Made by a program: the position numbers and the translations under genes
From: Limnohabitans sp. G3-2
GTDB taxonomy: Bacteria; Pseudomonadota; Gammaproteobacteria; Burkholderiales; Burkholderiaceae_C
Direction of reading: 5' to 3'
Assembly (NCBI RefSeq): GCF_002778275.1
Contig: NZ_NESG01000005.1
Coordinates: 124,001-188,000, forward strand
Length of the DNA: 64,000 nt
Shown here: positions 18,344 to 27,452 of the stretch, piece by piece
Position numbering within the stretch: the first letter of the stretch is position 1
Layout: each line of letters opens with the position of its first letter
Notes under the pieces: model-generated
Told to the model about the DNA's origin: nothing
Databases searched by the model: none
The model's input: the letters and a program-made list of their open reading frames with translations, nothing else

Positions 18344-19219
18344 ATGACCACCACCCATCTCAACCCACTGGTCCACGGCATTTTTGACCCCGCCACTTGG
18401 ACGGTGACTTATGTGGTTTACGAAAAACCCGGCTCTGCCTGCGCCATCATTGACTCGGTGTTGGACTACGACCCCAAGTCTGGCCGCACCAGCCACAAGT
18501 CAGCGGACAAGGTGATCGAGTTTGTCAAAGCCAACGACCTGAAGGTGGCCTGGATTCTGGAAACCCATGCCCACGCCGACCACCTGAGCGCCGCCCCTTA
18601 TCTGAAACAGCATTTGGGTGGTCAAACCGCCATCGGTGACCACATCGGTGGCGTTCAAAAAGTGTTCAAGGGCATCTTCAACATGGAAGACAACTTCAAG
18701 GTTGACGGGTCGCAGTTTGACCATTTGTTCGCCGAGGACGAGGCCATCACCATGGGCAAGCTGACAGGCAACACCCTGTTCGTGCCGGGCCACACACCCG
18801 CCTGTGTGGCTTACCAGTTTGGTGATGCCGTTTTTGTGGGCGACACCCTGTTCATGCCGGATGTGGGCACCGCACGCTGCGACTTTCCCGGTGGCGACGC
18901 CAAAACCTTGTACGCCTCGACACGCAAAATTTTGAGCTTGCCACCCGCGACACGTTTGTTCATGTGCCACGATTACCCGCCCAATGGCCGCCCGGTGAAT
19001 TTCGAAACCACGGTGGCCGAGCAAAAAGCCAAGAACATCCATGTGCACGACGGCATCGGTGAAGCCGCGTTTGTCGACATGCGCACAAAGCGAGATGCGA
19101 CCTTGGAAATGCCGGTACTGATCTTGCCTGCAGTGCAAATCAATATCCGGGCTGGCGAGTTACCACCCAAGGAAGACAACGGCATTGCCTACGTCAAAAT
19201 TCCTTTGAACGCACTTTGA
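18344..19219 (+). CDS. MBL-fold persulfide dioxygenase-like hydrolase (Blh/ETHE1 type)
   Basis: 291 aa. The metal motif ETHAHADHL gives H75, H77, D79 and H80; later ligands lie in VPGHTPACVAYQ and VGDTLFMPDVGTARCDFPGGDA, the latter typical of ETHE1/Blh persulfide dioxygenases, as is MCHDYPP. It would oxidise glutathione persulfide to sulfite. It lacks the DUF442 domain fused to Blh in some species. It is divergent from the BigR-like repressor, as in known bigR loci, and is followed by a strong terminator. Confidence 0.92.
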   Translation: MTTTHLNPLVHGIFDPATWTVTYVVYEKPGSACAIIDSVLDYDPKSGRTSHKSADKVIEFVKANDLKVAWILETHAHADHLSAAPYLKQHLGGQTAIGDHIGGVQKVFKGIFNMEDNFKVDGSQFDHLFAEDEAITMGKLTGNTLFVPGHTPACVAYQFGDAVFVGDTLFMPDVGTARCDFPGGDAKTLYASTRKILSLPPATRLFMCHDYPPNGRPVNFETTVAEQKAKNIHVHDGIGEAAFVDMRTKRDATLEMPVLILPAVQINIRAGELPPKEDNGIAYVKIPLNAL

Positions 19220-19288
19220 CCCTGTTTGGGTTTAAAACCCAAAGCCATTGATGGGGGTACCCGATGGCTGTAGCGGGAAAAAAACCTG

Positions 19289-19323
19289 AATCCGCACACC
19301 TTTTCAAACTGTGCGGATTTTTT
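19289..19323 (+). terminator. terminator after the persulfide hydrolase gene
   Basis: AATCCGCACA (19289-19298) and TGTGCGGATT (19310-19319) form a perfect 10-bp stem with an 11-base loop, followed by a T-run. It lies between two convergent genes. Confidence 0.92.
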
Positions 19324-19327
19324 GCAT

Positions 19328-20326
19328 TCAGAACGCGACTTTCTCGGCTTCGAGATAAGCCAGACTCACATACTTGCCAATGTTGCGTTGAAAGCCTTCC
19401 ATGGTCTTGGCACGCACGGCCACACGCGGGTCCTTCAGCACGGCAGCTTTGGCTTCGGCTTCGGATTGGCTGCCCTCCACCGCTTTGAGGCAAGGCTCCC
19501 AGATGCCCGCCATGAACTCGCCATAGGTCTTGAGCAGGTCTTTGCGGGCTAGGCCATGACCGGGCACCCACAGCTGCTCGCCCGTGGCCGCTTGCAGGGC
19601 TTTGTAATATTTGAAGGTACCAGGGTAGGAGCCTTCGTCCATATTGGCAATGCGGTTGGTCATGGCGATGTCACCCACTGCCGTCACCTTGTCTTGAACC
19701 ACCTCGACACACAGATCCGATGGTGTGTGCGCAGTGCCATAGTGGTGCATGCGAAAGGTCACATCGCCGATCTGAATCGTTTGACCATGCGTTACGGACG
19801 TGTTGGGCAGTACCACTTGGGTGCCCAGCGTGGATTGGTTGGTCCAGCGTTCCATCAGGCTGCGCCACAAGTTGCCTTCTGAGCCTTTGAGTTTTTCAAT
19901 GGTGCTGGGCAGAGCGTAAATGGGCAGCTTGTCACCGTAGCTTTTGACGAAGGCGTGGTTACCCAGCCAATGGTCACCGTGGTAGTGGCTGTTGAACACG
20001 GCCACCACAGGTTTGTCGGTCACCTTGCGGATCATGCGGATGGCCATCTGGCCGATTTGCAGCGAAGCACCTGAATCGATCACCACCACCCCGGCTGTGG
20101 TCACCACAAAGATGACGTTGGCCATCATGCCCTGGTTTTCAGGGGTGGGAAATCCGTCAGGGGAGTAGATCATCCACACATGGGGCGACAGCTGTTGCGC
20201 CGGTATGTCGGCCACGGGCGGGCCTTCGATGAAGTCCTGCGCTTGCTGCGCGAGCAAACGGGCCTCGGGCCACAGGGCTGCGCCGCCGATGGCAGCGCTG
20301 GCCCACAACAGTTGTCTTCTTATCAT
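19328..20326 (-). CDS. periplasmic MBL-fold metallo-hydrolase, SoxH-like
   Basis: 332 aa. The start at 20326 is chosen because GGAGG lies just upstream; an ATG at 20332 is too close to it. The N-terminus (MIRRQLLWASAAIGG...LLAQQ) is a Tat-like signal with a twin arginine. The metal motif HYHGDHW and ligands in GHGLARKD mark a metallo-beta-lactamase fold. It is the last gene of the soxCDYZAXB run, 60 bases after soxB. Many sox clusters carry such a gene (soxH). Its substrate is not established; it is not needed for thiosulfate oxidation in the classical system. Confidence 0.82.
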   Translation of the reverse strand: MIRRQLLWASAAIGGAALWPEARLLAQQAQDFIEGPPVADIPAQQLSPHVWMIYSPDGFPTPENQGMMANVIFVVTTAGVVVIDSGASLQIGQMAIRMIRKVTDKPVVAVFNSHYHGDHWLGNHAFVKSYGDKLPIYALPSTIEKLKGSEGNLWRSLMERWTNQSTLGTQVVLPNTSVTHGQTIQIGDVTFRMHHYGTAHTPSDLCVEVVQDKVTAVGDIAMTNRIANMDEGSYPGTFKYYKALQAATGEQLWVPGHGLARKDLLKTYGEFMAGIWEPCLKAVEGSQSEAEAKAAVLKDPRVAVRAKTMEGFQRNIGKYVSLAYLEAEKVAF

Positions 20327-20386
20327 GGTCATCCCTCCTCTCGCGGTGCAGCGCTGGACAGTTCTATATGGCGCAGCACGCACTCG

Positions 20387-22120
20387 TCAACCGGCGTAGC
20401 CCTTGTTGGGCAATGCGCCCATGATTTTTGGGGTGTTGAGTTGGCGTGGCTTGATGCGACCGCCTTGGGCTTTGAGCCAGGTTTCCACCACATCCCACAC
20501 CTGCTTGTTGCCTTGGTTGCGGGCTTCTTCAGCAACGGGGGCCCAGCCAGCCACCTTGTACTTTTTACCCGCGTCGATGAGCTGGCCTTTCAGACGCATA
20601 TCGCCAATGCGTTGGCCTGCCTTGGCCACCGGGTTGCAGCTATAAGTCAGTCCGCCCACACGTACCATGTCGCCGCCTTGCTGGTAATAGGGGTCGGGGT
20701 TGAACAGGTTATCGGCCACGTCTTCGAGAACGGTCTTGATGGTCTCGCCCGTCATCTCGGTCACCGTGGCGTACGAATACGTGGTGGCGGTCATGTCGAG
20801 CAGCCATTCGCGCGTGATGGCCTGGCCCGGCAAGAGTGTGGTGCCCCAGCGAAAGCCTGGCGAGAAGGCGATGTCTGCGCCCTGCACGTCCAGCAGTGCG
20901 TCGATCAGCAACTGGTCACCCGTGCCGTTGAAGTTGCCGCGTCGGTACAGCAAGCCATCGGTCACGGCCAGCTTTTCGGCCAGCTTGGATTCGTAAGGCG
21001 CGCGGATCTTGGTGATCAACGCGTCCATCTCCTTGTCTGCGGGCAGCATGTTGGAGAACACCGGCAGCAATTTGTAGCGGAAGTCGCTGACCTTTTTGTT
21101 TTTGACTTCGAAGTCGAGTACGCCCAGAAATTTGCCGTTCGAGCCCGCATTGGTGACGATGGTCTTGCCACCTTTGTTGGACACCAGAGTGGCCACGGGC
21201 ATGCCGTCGTGCGTGTGTCCACCCATGATGGCATCGATGCCGCTGACGCGGCTGGCCATTTTCAGGTCCACGTCCATGCCGTTGTGGCTGATGACGACAA
21301 CGACCTGCGCACCTTTGCCGCGGGCTTCGTTGACCATCTGCTGCATGTTTTCATCTTGAATGCCGAAGGCCCAATCGGCCACCATGTAGCGGGGGTTGGC
21401 AATCGGGGTGTAGGGAAAGGCTTGGCCGATGATGGCGCAGGGGACGCCATTGATCTCGCGGATCACGTAGGGCTTGAAGACAGGGTCACCAAAATCATTG
21501 GTCTTGACGTTCTGCGCGACAAAGTCCACCTTGCCCGCAAAGTCTTTCTCGATGATTTCCTTCACGCGCTCCATGCCCAGGGTGAACTCCCAGTGACCGG
21601 TCATCACGTCCACGCCCAGCAGTTTGCAGGCGTCGACCATGTCCTGGCCGTTGGTCCACAAGCTGGTGCCCGAGCCTTGCCAAGTGTCACCACCGTCGAG
21701 CAACAAAGCGCCGGGGCGGCTGGCCTTCATGCGCTTGACCAGTGTGGCCAGGTGCGCAAAACCACCGACTTTGCCGTAGCGCTTGGCAGCTTTTTCATAG
21801 TCCAGGTAAGTCAGCGCATGGGCCTGTGCGGTACCCGGGCGGATCTTGGCCACTTGCAGCAAATACTCACCCACCAAATGCGGCAGATTGCCCTGCATGG
21901 ATCCAACCCCTAAGTTGATGCTGGGCTCACGGAAATAAATCGGCTTGAGCTGGGCATGGCAATCGGTCATGTGCAGGAAAGACACATTGCCGAACTTGGG
22001 CATGTCATAAAGACCATTGGCGGCTGTGCTGGCACTGGACTGGGCGTAGGCGCCCATGCTCATGCCAGCCATCGTGCCGGCACCCATGACTTGGATAAAT
22101 TCGCGTTTGGAGAGATTCAT
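20387..22120 (-). CDS. soxB: thiosulfohydrolase SoxB
   Basis: 577 aa. It hydrolyses sulfate from the cysteine-bound S-sulfonate on SoxY in the periplasm. It has a calcineurin-like metallophosphatase domain (HMTDCHAQ, LLDGGDTWQGSG, GHWEFTLG, ISHNGMDVD, GGHTHDGMP) and a 5'-nucleotidase C-terminal domain. The start at 22120 gives a Tat-like signal, with SKREF in place of the usual SRREF; a GTG at 22132 is an alternative start. A terminator-like hairpin lies between soxX and this gene. Confidence 0.96.
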   Translation of the reverse strand: MNLSKREFIQVMGAGTMAGMSMGAYAQSSASTAANGLYDMPKFGNVSFLHMTDCHAQLKPIYFREPSINLGVGSMQGNLPHLVGEYLLQVAKIRPGTAQAHALTYLDYEKAAKRYGKVGGFAHLATLVKRMKASRPGALLLDGGDTWQGSGTSLWTNGQDMVDACKLLGVDVMTGHWEFTLGMERVKEIIEKDFAGKVDFVAQNVKTNDFGDPVFKPYVIREINGVPCAIIGQAFPYTPIANPRYMVADWAFGIQDENMQQMVNEARGKGAQVVVVISHNGMDVDLKMASRVSGIDAIMGGHTHDGMPVATLVSNKGGKTIVTNAGSNGKFLGVLDFEVKNKKVSDFRYKLLPVFSNMLPADKEMDALITKIRAPYESKLAEKLAVTDGLLYRRGNFNGTGDQLLIDALLDVQGADIAFSPGFRWGTTLLPGQAITREWLLDMTATTYSYATVTEMTGETIKTVLEDVADNLFNPDPYYQQGGDMVRVGGLTYSCNPVAKAGQRIGDMRLKGQLIDAGKKYKVAGWAPVAEEARNQGNKQVWDVVETWLKAQGGRIKPRQLNTPKIMGALPNKGYAG

Positions 22121-22148
22121 ATTGGCAACCACTGATATATACGGAGCT

Positions 22149-22173
22149 AAAAAACCCGGACCAGCCGGGTTTT
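22149..22173 (-). terminator. terminator-like hairpin between soxX and soxB
   Basis: Read on the minus strand: AAAACCCGG, loop, CCGGGTTTTTT. The 5-bp GC stem (22155-22159 with 22165-22169) is extended by A-T pairs and followed by a T6 run. It sits after soxX and before soxB, so it should reduce read-through inside the operon. AT-rich TATATAT just downstream could hold a separate soxB promoter. Confidence 0.8.
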
Positions 22174-22180
22174 CATAGGC

Positions 22181-22837
22181 TTATTGGTTAACGGGCGACT
22201 TGGGGTCGAGTAACAAGCCCACGATGTGGCGAACTTGCGTTTCGTTCAGGATGCCCATGTGACCTGCGCGAGGCATGTTGGAGCAGGCGTTGTAGGCCTT
22301 GGCGTTCCAGATCTTGCCCCAGGTGTATTCCACAATGGCCTTGCTGGCCGGATCGTCGGGGTTGGACACGCCGCGAATCTTGCCGTAGTTATAGAGGCTA
22401 GGACCAATGGTGCCGTAAGAGATTTCTTTCTTGTCCATCTGGTGGCAGTTGTAACAGTTGCCACCATTCACGCCCGTGGCCGAATCGGTCCATGTCAGGC
22501 CGCGTCCGCTTTGAGCAATGGCTTCGCCTTGCTTCCAGTCACCGATGAACTTGCCGTCGGATGGCCACTTGATGGCTTTGAGGTTGGCTTCTTCGATGCG
22601 CTTGGCGATCTTCTCGTCCAGTGGCTTGCCCGCCACGTCGGCCTCACTGCAAGCGATGTTGGTTTCGTCGGTGGCGGTGATGCGTTCCACTTTCACATGG
22701 CTTTCATCGCGGAAGGAAGCCTTGACAATTTTGTCCGTCAAGGCATTGAGTTCGGCCACAGAAGGACCAGAGGCGCAGCCTGCAGCCACCAAAGCGGCAG
22801 ACAAGCTGGCCAAAACGAGTTGGGTCTTTTTGTTCAT
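22181..22837 (-). CDS. soxX: sulfur oxidation c-type cytochrome SoxX
   Basis: 218 aa. A haem c site CYNCH at 128-132 and the distal methionine region NMPRAGHMG are visible. With SoxA it attaches thiosulfate to the SoxY cysteine. The N-terminus ends ALVAAGC, so C21 could be lipidated and anchor the protein; the lipobox is not perfect. At 218 aa it is longer than the roughly 150-residue SoxX of Paracoccus, with an extra region between residues 22 and 95. AGGAG precedes the ATG. Confidence 0.94.
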   Translation of the reverse strand: MNKKTQLVLASLSAALVAAGCASGPSVAELNALTDKIVKASFRDESHVKVERITATDETNIACSEADVAGKPLDEKIAKRIEEANLKAIKWPSDGKFIGDWKQGEAIAQSGRGLTWTDSATGVNGGNCYNCHQMDKKEISYGTIGPSLYNYGKIRGVSNPDDPASKAIVEYTWGKIWNAKAYNACSNMPRAGHMGILNETQVRHIVGLLLDPKSPVNQ

Positions 22838-22855
22838 GAGGGTCTCCTGTTCAGA

Positions 22856-23659
22856 TCAGCGCTTGATGGCCGGGGCAATCGAAGCAGCACCCTTGGCGTT
22901 CACACCCAGATAGGTCGACAAGGCGATGGTGGCATCGCTGGCGAAACCTGGATAGGGGAAACGCTGCTGGCGGTAGCAGTCGTTCAGGCGCAGTTGCATG
23001 CTCCACATCTGACCGTTGGAGACGCGGTAGGCGGGCCAAGCAGCAAAGCCTACGCCATCACCCGGGTTCTTGGTCAGGATAGGCAAGTCTTGCAAACGGA
23101 TGCGTTTGCCTTCTTCGCCGTGGCAGGAGGCACACGAAAAGTCGTGCGTACCACCTCGCTGGAAGAACAGGCGTTTGCCCACTTCGTAAAACGTTTTCTC
23201 TTGCGCGTGCGATTGCGACAAGTTGAACTTCATGCCCTTGGACTCTGCGGCGATCCAAGTGGCCAAGGCCGTGACGTTGGCCATTTCACCACGACCAAAC
23301 GGGGTCTTGGAGATTTCAGCGGCATTGAAACCTTGCAGGGTTTCCATGCAGGTGACCAAACGGGACTCCAGGTCCTGCATGCGCTGGGTGTCTGCGAAGT
23401 ACTTGGGCAATTCCACAAACACACCTTTGATCACGCCCGGTCCTTTGCCCAGATCGCATTTTTCGAGGCTGACGTTTTTAGGGCCGCGTGCTTTTTTCCA
23501 GAGGTCTTCGCCCTTGGCTTCAAACAGCTCAGCGGGGTTGCCGTCTTGCAGCATGGCACGGTATTCGTCAATGCCCTGACTGGCGGTTTTTTGGGCCAGC
23601 GCGGGCAATGTGCCCATGGCCAGTGCCACCGCCATGGCCAAAGTTGATGCTTTGTTCAT
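22856..23659 (-). CDS. soxA: sulfur oxidation c-type cytochrome SoxA
   Basis: 267 aa with a signal peptide (about 1-23). It has a single haem site CASCH at 176-180; in diheme SoxA a first haem site precedes it, but here only isolated C68 and C104 remain, probably a disulfide. C228 in LNDCYRQQRF is the expected cysteine-persulfide haem ligand of the active site. The start at 23659 has AGGTGACA upstream. It forms the SoxAX complex with the next gene. Confidence 0.95.
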   Translation of the reverse strand: MNKASTLAMAVALAMGTLPALAQKTASQGIDEYRAMLQDGNPAELFEAKGEDLWKKARGPKNVSLEKCDLGKGPGVIKGVFVELPKYFADTQRMQDLESRLVTCMETLQGFNAAEISKTPFGRGEMANVTALATWIAAESKGMKFNLSQSHAQEKTFYEVGKRLFFQRGGTHDFSCASCHGEEGKRIRLQDLPILTKNPGDGVGFAAWPAYRVSNGQMWSMQLRLNDCYRQQRFPYPGFASDATIALSTYLGVNAKGAASIAPAIKR

Positions 23660-23735
23660 TGTCACCTCTGTTTGTATTTTTCAAATGCGAAAAGGGTGAA
23701 GTACTGGCCCCATCCTTTTCTTTTTCACCGCGTGA

Positions 23736-24047
23736 TCAAGAAACGGTGGCTTCGTCGGTACGGGTTTCGCCCTTGTTGTCTTTCCAGGTCACCGCAATCT
23801 TGTCGCCGGCTTTGGCGCCTTTGACAGAGAATTGAAGGAAGGGGTTTTTCGACACGGCGGGGCCCCACTCAGCGGAGAACACGTCTTTGCCGTTGAGTTT
23901 GGCTGTCACCTCCTGGATGAACCAGGCGGGCACGGTTTTGCCGGAAGCGTCTTTGCGTTGACCGGTTTCCATTTCGTGGCTCATGAGCACACGAACAGTT
24001 GCTTTGTCACCAGAGGCCTGGGCACGGATGCGCATTGGATCTGCCAT
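23736..24047 (-). CDS. soxZ: thiosulfate oxidation carrier complex subunit SoxZ
   Basis: 103 aa with the immunoglobulin-like fold pattern of SoxZ (RVLMSHEMETGQRKD, IQEVTAKLNGKDV, NPFLQFSVKG). No signal peptide; SoxZ is exported in complex with SoxY. AGGAGAG lies just before the ATG. It sits between soxY and soxA. Confidence 0.95.
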   Translation of the reverse strand: MADPMRIRAQASGDKATVRVLMSHEMETGQRKDASGKTVPAWFIQEVTAKLNGKDVFSAEWGPAVSKNPFLQFSVKGAKAGDKIAVTWKDNKGETRTDEATVS

Positions 24048-24101
24048 TTTTCTCTCCTAAATCTTTCAGTGAATCAATGTATGAGGGATTTACTCAGGGG
24101 C

Positions 24102-24557
24102 TTAGCCGCCACAACCGCCCAAAGTGACCTTGACTTCTTTCTTGGCCCACAAAGCTTTGCCGTCGTTCATGATGGCCACAGCATAGACATCCGAGGACTG
24201 GCCCATCTTGGCGCGGGTCGAGAAGTTGGCGTCGACGGCAGGGGTCACATGGAACATGGCCACCAAAGCGGATGGGTTCTTTTCGACCATGATCAGCAAC
24301 TGCTTGACACCGGGCAATGATGTGCTGGCACCCAATGGCACCACAGCGCCGTTTTCAGCGATGTCCGGACCGATGATGGTCACGTCTTTGCTCTCGGCCA
24401 AACTGGTCGCACCAGCGGCCTTGGCAGCGTCTTGCACCGACTTGGCGTCAAATGCGGTTTTGTTGAAGGCAGCATGGGCGAACTGTGGGAAACCCGCAGT
24501 GGCCAAGAGGCCCGCCACAACAGCGCTTTGCTTGAGTGTCTCGCGACGGTTTTGCAT
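24102..24557 (-). CDS. soxY: thiosulfate oxidation carrier protein SoxY
   Basis: 151 aa. A Tat signal (NRRETLKQ near residue 3) precedes the carrier domain, and the protein ends in GGCGG, the swinging arm whose cysteine carries the sulfur substrate through the Sox cycle. AAGGAG lies eight bases before the ATG. It is followed by soxZ, its structural partner. Confidence 0.97.
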   Translation of the reverse strand: MQNRRETLKQSAVVAGLLATAGFPQFAHAAFNKTAFDAKSVQDAAKAAGATSLAESKDVTIIGPDIAENGAVVPLGASTSLPGVKQLLIMVEKNPSALVAMFHVTPAVDANFSTRAKMGQSSDVYAVAIMNDGKALWAKKEVKVTLGGCGG

Positions 24558-24626
24558 CTGATATCTCCTTGATGATTGAGTGATGCTATTGAAACAGGTT
24601 CAGAAGTGCGACGGTTATACCCCGTT

Positions 24627-25700
24627 TCACTTGCTGGCCCCCTTGGAAATCCATTCAGCAATTTGCTTGGCGTCAGCATCTGGCAGCGCCTGAGCGGGCA
24701 TAGGGATTTGACCATAAACGCCCACACCACCAGCTTTGATTTTGCCTACCAAATAGTCGGTTTTACCGGCTTGCTTTTTGGCAATTTCATTGAAGCCAGG
24801 GCCCACAATCTTCTTGTCCACACCGTGGCAAGCTGTGCAGCTGTGTTTGTTTAAGAGTGCGATAGCAGCTTTGGCTTCGTTGTTCTCAGGCTTGACCACA
24901 ACCACAGGGGCTGCTGGTACGACAGCGATGCCAGCTTTGGTTTCTGGCTTGGTCGTATCAACGCCATGCTGTTGACCCACGATGCGGTTTTGCTCTAGCA
25001 AATTACCGTGGGCATTGCGCGCAAAGTCGGGCAGCAATGATGCCACTTTGGCATCCGGCGTGCAGTCCTTCATGCAAATCTTGTTGGCTATGTCGGGTTT
25101 TTTAACACCACCGAATTCATTGCCGGGCCACATCGCATGAGCGGTGGTCATGCCATTGCGGTTGGGCATGCGCGCTTGGACTTCTGCGATGTTTTTGTCA
25201 GACAACACAAAGTTGTCCGGCACGATGTTGGCCAAGTTCAGCATGAAGGCGGTCACGGCATACACCTCTTCCGTGCTCAGCGTTTTGGGGTTGGTCCAAG
25301 GCATCGCACGGTTGATGTAGTCCCACAAAGTGGAAACAGTGGACACCTTCATGATGGTGGTGCGCCCGGGGTAATCGGCACGCTTCAAATTGGCCACGCG
25401 CCCATTTTTGATGTCTTCGGCAGTGGTCCCCCCAATCAGCGGACTGAACACCTCGTTGGACTCACCAAACACACCGTGGCAGTGGGCGCACTTAGATTCC
25501 CACACATCTTGGCCTTTTGCCACCGAGCCCGAACCGGCAGGCAGTCCCTTGAAGTCAGGGCGCACGTCTATGTCCCACTTGGCAACTTCTTTGGGTGTGG
25601 CTTCGCGGCCCACACCCGGAAACAGTTGACTTTGTGCAGCGGCCAATCCTGCCATGGCCAACCAACCCAGGGTCACAACGGCATTACGAAACTTGGACAT
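24627..25700 (-). CDS. soxD: sulfane dehydrogenase cytochrome subunit SoxD
   Basis: 357 aa diheme cytochrome with a signal peptide (about 1-22), haem sites CAHCH at 71-75 and CTACH at 288-292, and an extra CMKDC pair near 209-213. SoxD accepts the six electrons released by SoxC from SoxY-bound sulfane. Its presence predicts complete oxidation of thiosulfate to sulfate without sulfur globules. Its start overlaps the soxC end by 17 bases. Confidence 0.95.
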   Translation of the reverse strand: MSKFRNAVVTLGWLAMAGLAAAQSQLFPGVGREATPKEVAKWDIDVRPDFKGLPAGSGSVAKGQDVWESKCAHCHGVFGESNEVFSPLIGGTTAEDIKNGRVANLKRADYPGRTTIMKVSTVSTLWDYINRAMPWTNPKTLSTEEVYAVTAFMLNLANIVPDNFVLSDKNIAEVQARMPNRNGMTTAHAMWPGNEFGGVKKPDIANKICMKDCTPDAKVASLLPDFARNAHGNLLEQNRIVGQQHGVDTTKPETKAGIAVVPAAPVVVVKPENNEAKAAIALLNKHSCTACHGVDKKIVGPGFNEIAKKQAGKTDYLVGKIKAGGVGVYGQIPMPAQALPDADAKQIAEWISKGASK

Positions 25701-27048
25701 TTTTCACCTCACCGTTCTCCTGCACCAACCACGACTGGATGGCGTTGTTGTGATAAATGGAGCGCGTACCACGCACGGTACGCAACTGTTGGTATGTAGG
25801 CTGCACATGGCCTGTTTCATCTTGCGCACGGCTTTGGATGATGGCGGGCTTGCCGTCCCACACCCAATCGAGGTTAAAACGGCTCAGAGCCTTTGACAAA
25901 ACCGGCGTCTCCAGGCGCGCCTGACGCCAATTGCGTCCGCCATCGGTGGATACATCCACACGTTTGATCTTGCCTTTGCCCGACCAAGCCAGGCCCGTGA
26001 TGTTGTAAAAGCCTTTGTCCAACAAGACCTGACCACCCGAAGGCGTGGTGACCACACTCTTGACTTCTTGGATATTGGTGTACTGGCGGTGCAGCCCACT
26101 GGGTTGCAAATCGATGTAGTGAATGGCCTCGTCTTTGGCGGCGTAGGGCTTGTCGCCCACTTCGATGCGGCGCAGGTACTTGACCCAGCTCACACCTTGC
26201 ACGCCTGGCACCACCAATCGCAGGGGGTAGCCGTTTTCGGGGCGCAACATTTCACCGTTCTGTCCATAGGCCACGATGACCTCGCCCGAGGTGATCAGGC
26301 TCATGGGGATGGTGCGGGTCATGGACGAACCGTCGCCGCCTTCGGCCAAAACGAACTTGCCGTTTTTGAGGTCAGCACCCGCCAATTCCAGCAAGGTGAT
26401 CAAAGGGACGCCCGTGAACTCGCTGCAAGACAACATGCCGTGGGTGTACTGCACCGTGGGAACCGCCACGTTACCCCAATCGACAGCCGTGTTGGCACCG
26501 CACTCGATGAAGTGGAAGCGGGACACGGATGGCAAACGCATGATCTCGTCCATGGTGAACACCATGTTCTTTTTGACCATGCCGTTGATCATGAAACGGT
26601 GCTTGGATGGATCGATGTCCCACCACCCCTGGTGGTGGCGCTCGAAGTGCAAACCGCTGGGCGTGACGATGCCAAACAAGGACTGCAGGGGCGCAAACGA
26701 CACCGAGGCTTGCGTGGTTTGTGTCAGACCGGGGCTTTGGCGGCGCTGCAAGTTCGCCTCGAACTTGGAGGGCTTGCCATAACCTTCAACGGCCACCCCC
26801 TGACCCAGACCCGTCGCGTGCTCAGGCAGGTTCAGGATATTGGGGTCCCCGCCTTCAACAGGCACCGGGTTGCCCTGGGCCATGGCCATAGGCGCAGCAA
26901 CGCCCGCAGCAGCAGCTGCAAAGGCATTGCGAATGAAATCGCGACGCCCTTCTTTGCCTTCGGAAAAAACTGCCTTGATGCCACTTGGCATCAGGAAATT
27001 TTCTGGCGCTTTTTGCACCCTTCCTGAGTTGATGTTGTCTTCTTTCAC
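25684..27048 (-). CDS. soxC: sulfane dehydrogenase molybdopterin subunit SoxC
   Basis: 454 aa starting at a GTG with AAGGAG six bases upstream. A Tat signal begins EGRRDFIRNAF near residue 33. The sulfite-oxidase-type molybdopterin domain (HFIECGAN with the molybdenum-ligand cysteine; HGMLSCSEFTGVPL) is followed by the dimerisation domain (VDVSTDGGRNWRQA). With SoxD it oxidises the sulfane of SoxY-bound S-thiocysteine. It is the first gene of soxC-D-Y-Z-A-X-B. Confidence 0.96.
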   Translation of the reverse strand: MKEDNINSGRVQKAPENFLMPSGIKAVFSEGKEGRRDFIRNAFAAAAAGVAAPMAMAQGNPVPVEGGDPNILNLPEHATGLGQGVAVEGYGKPSKFEANLQRRQSPGLTQTTQASVSFAPLQSLFGIVTPSGLHFERHHQGWWDIDPSKHRFMINGMVKKNMVFTMDEIMRLPSVSRFHFIECGANTAVDWGNVAVPTVQYTHGMLSCSEFTGVPLITLLELAGADLKNGKFVLAEGGDGSSMTRTIPMSLITSGEVIVAYGQNGEMLRPENGYPLRLVVPGVQGVSWVKYLRRIEVGDKPYAAKDEAIHYIDLQPSGLHRQYTNIQEVKSVVTTPSGGQVLLDKGFYNITGLAWSGKGKIKRVDVSTDGGRNWRQARLETPVLSKALSRFNLDWVWDGKPAIIQSRAQDETGHVQPTYQQLRTVRGTRSIYHNNAIQSWLVQENGEVKNVQVS

Positions 27049-27452
27049 ACAAACTCCTTGTTTCGAATTGTCAATTCACGGCAGATTCAATGACGACCTG
27101 CGTGCTCACCGCACACCACCACGGCTGTTTGATTGGCGATCCCATCTTCATCCAGACCCCTTGCCTAGCACCCCATCTTTTCGCTGTTCAAGCTTGCTTC
27201 ACGATTAAGTTCGTATATTCGGATATGCGAATATATAGGTTAAACAGAGAATCTGAATCAGGGATTACACCGAGCGTCTTTCCCGATCAGGACAAACCCT
27301 GATCCGACATCCATTGCCTGTCGGGGTGTAGACCGCAGCCGAACCCAATGCCCCGCAGCAAAAAGATCATGTGGAGGTTTGCGGTCAATGCTGCAACGTG
27401 GCAGGCAGTCCGTTTTGGCGTGATCTTGGGGCCAAAGCCATTTGTTAATGCC
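27049..27452. other. 404-bp gene-free region upstream of soxC
   Basis: No convincing coding sequence. It holds a perfect inverted repeat at 27214-27235 in an AT-rich stretch, with a TTTAAC (minus strand, 27244-27239) that could be a -35 element, and is the probable control region of the soxC operon. The rest (27250-27452) shows nothing recognisable. Confidence 0.6.
27214..27235. promoter_or_regulatory. palindromic operator upstream of soxC
   Basis: TATATTCG (27214-27221) and CGAATATA (27228-27235) form a perfect 8-bp inverted repeat around GATATG. The 22-bp size, AT-rich arms and CG centre fit an ArsR-family operator. It lies 166 bp before the soxC start codon. The ArsR-type gene at 34536 is a candidate regulator. 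Confidence 0.65.

Noticed and set aside
20180..21913. 577-codon open frame on the plus strand across the SoxH-like gene and soxB
   Set aside because: It lies antisense to soxB, whose catalytic motifs are intact; composition is typical of a shadow frame.
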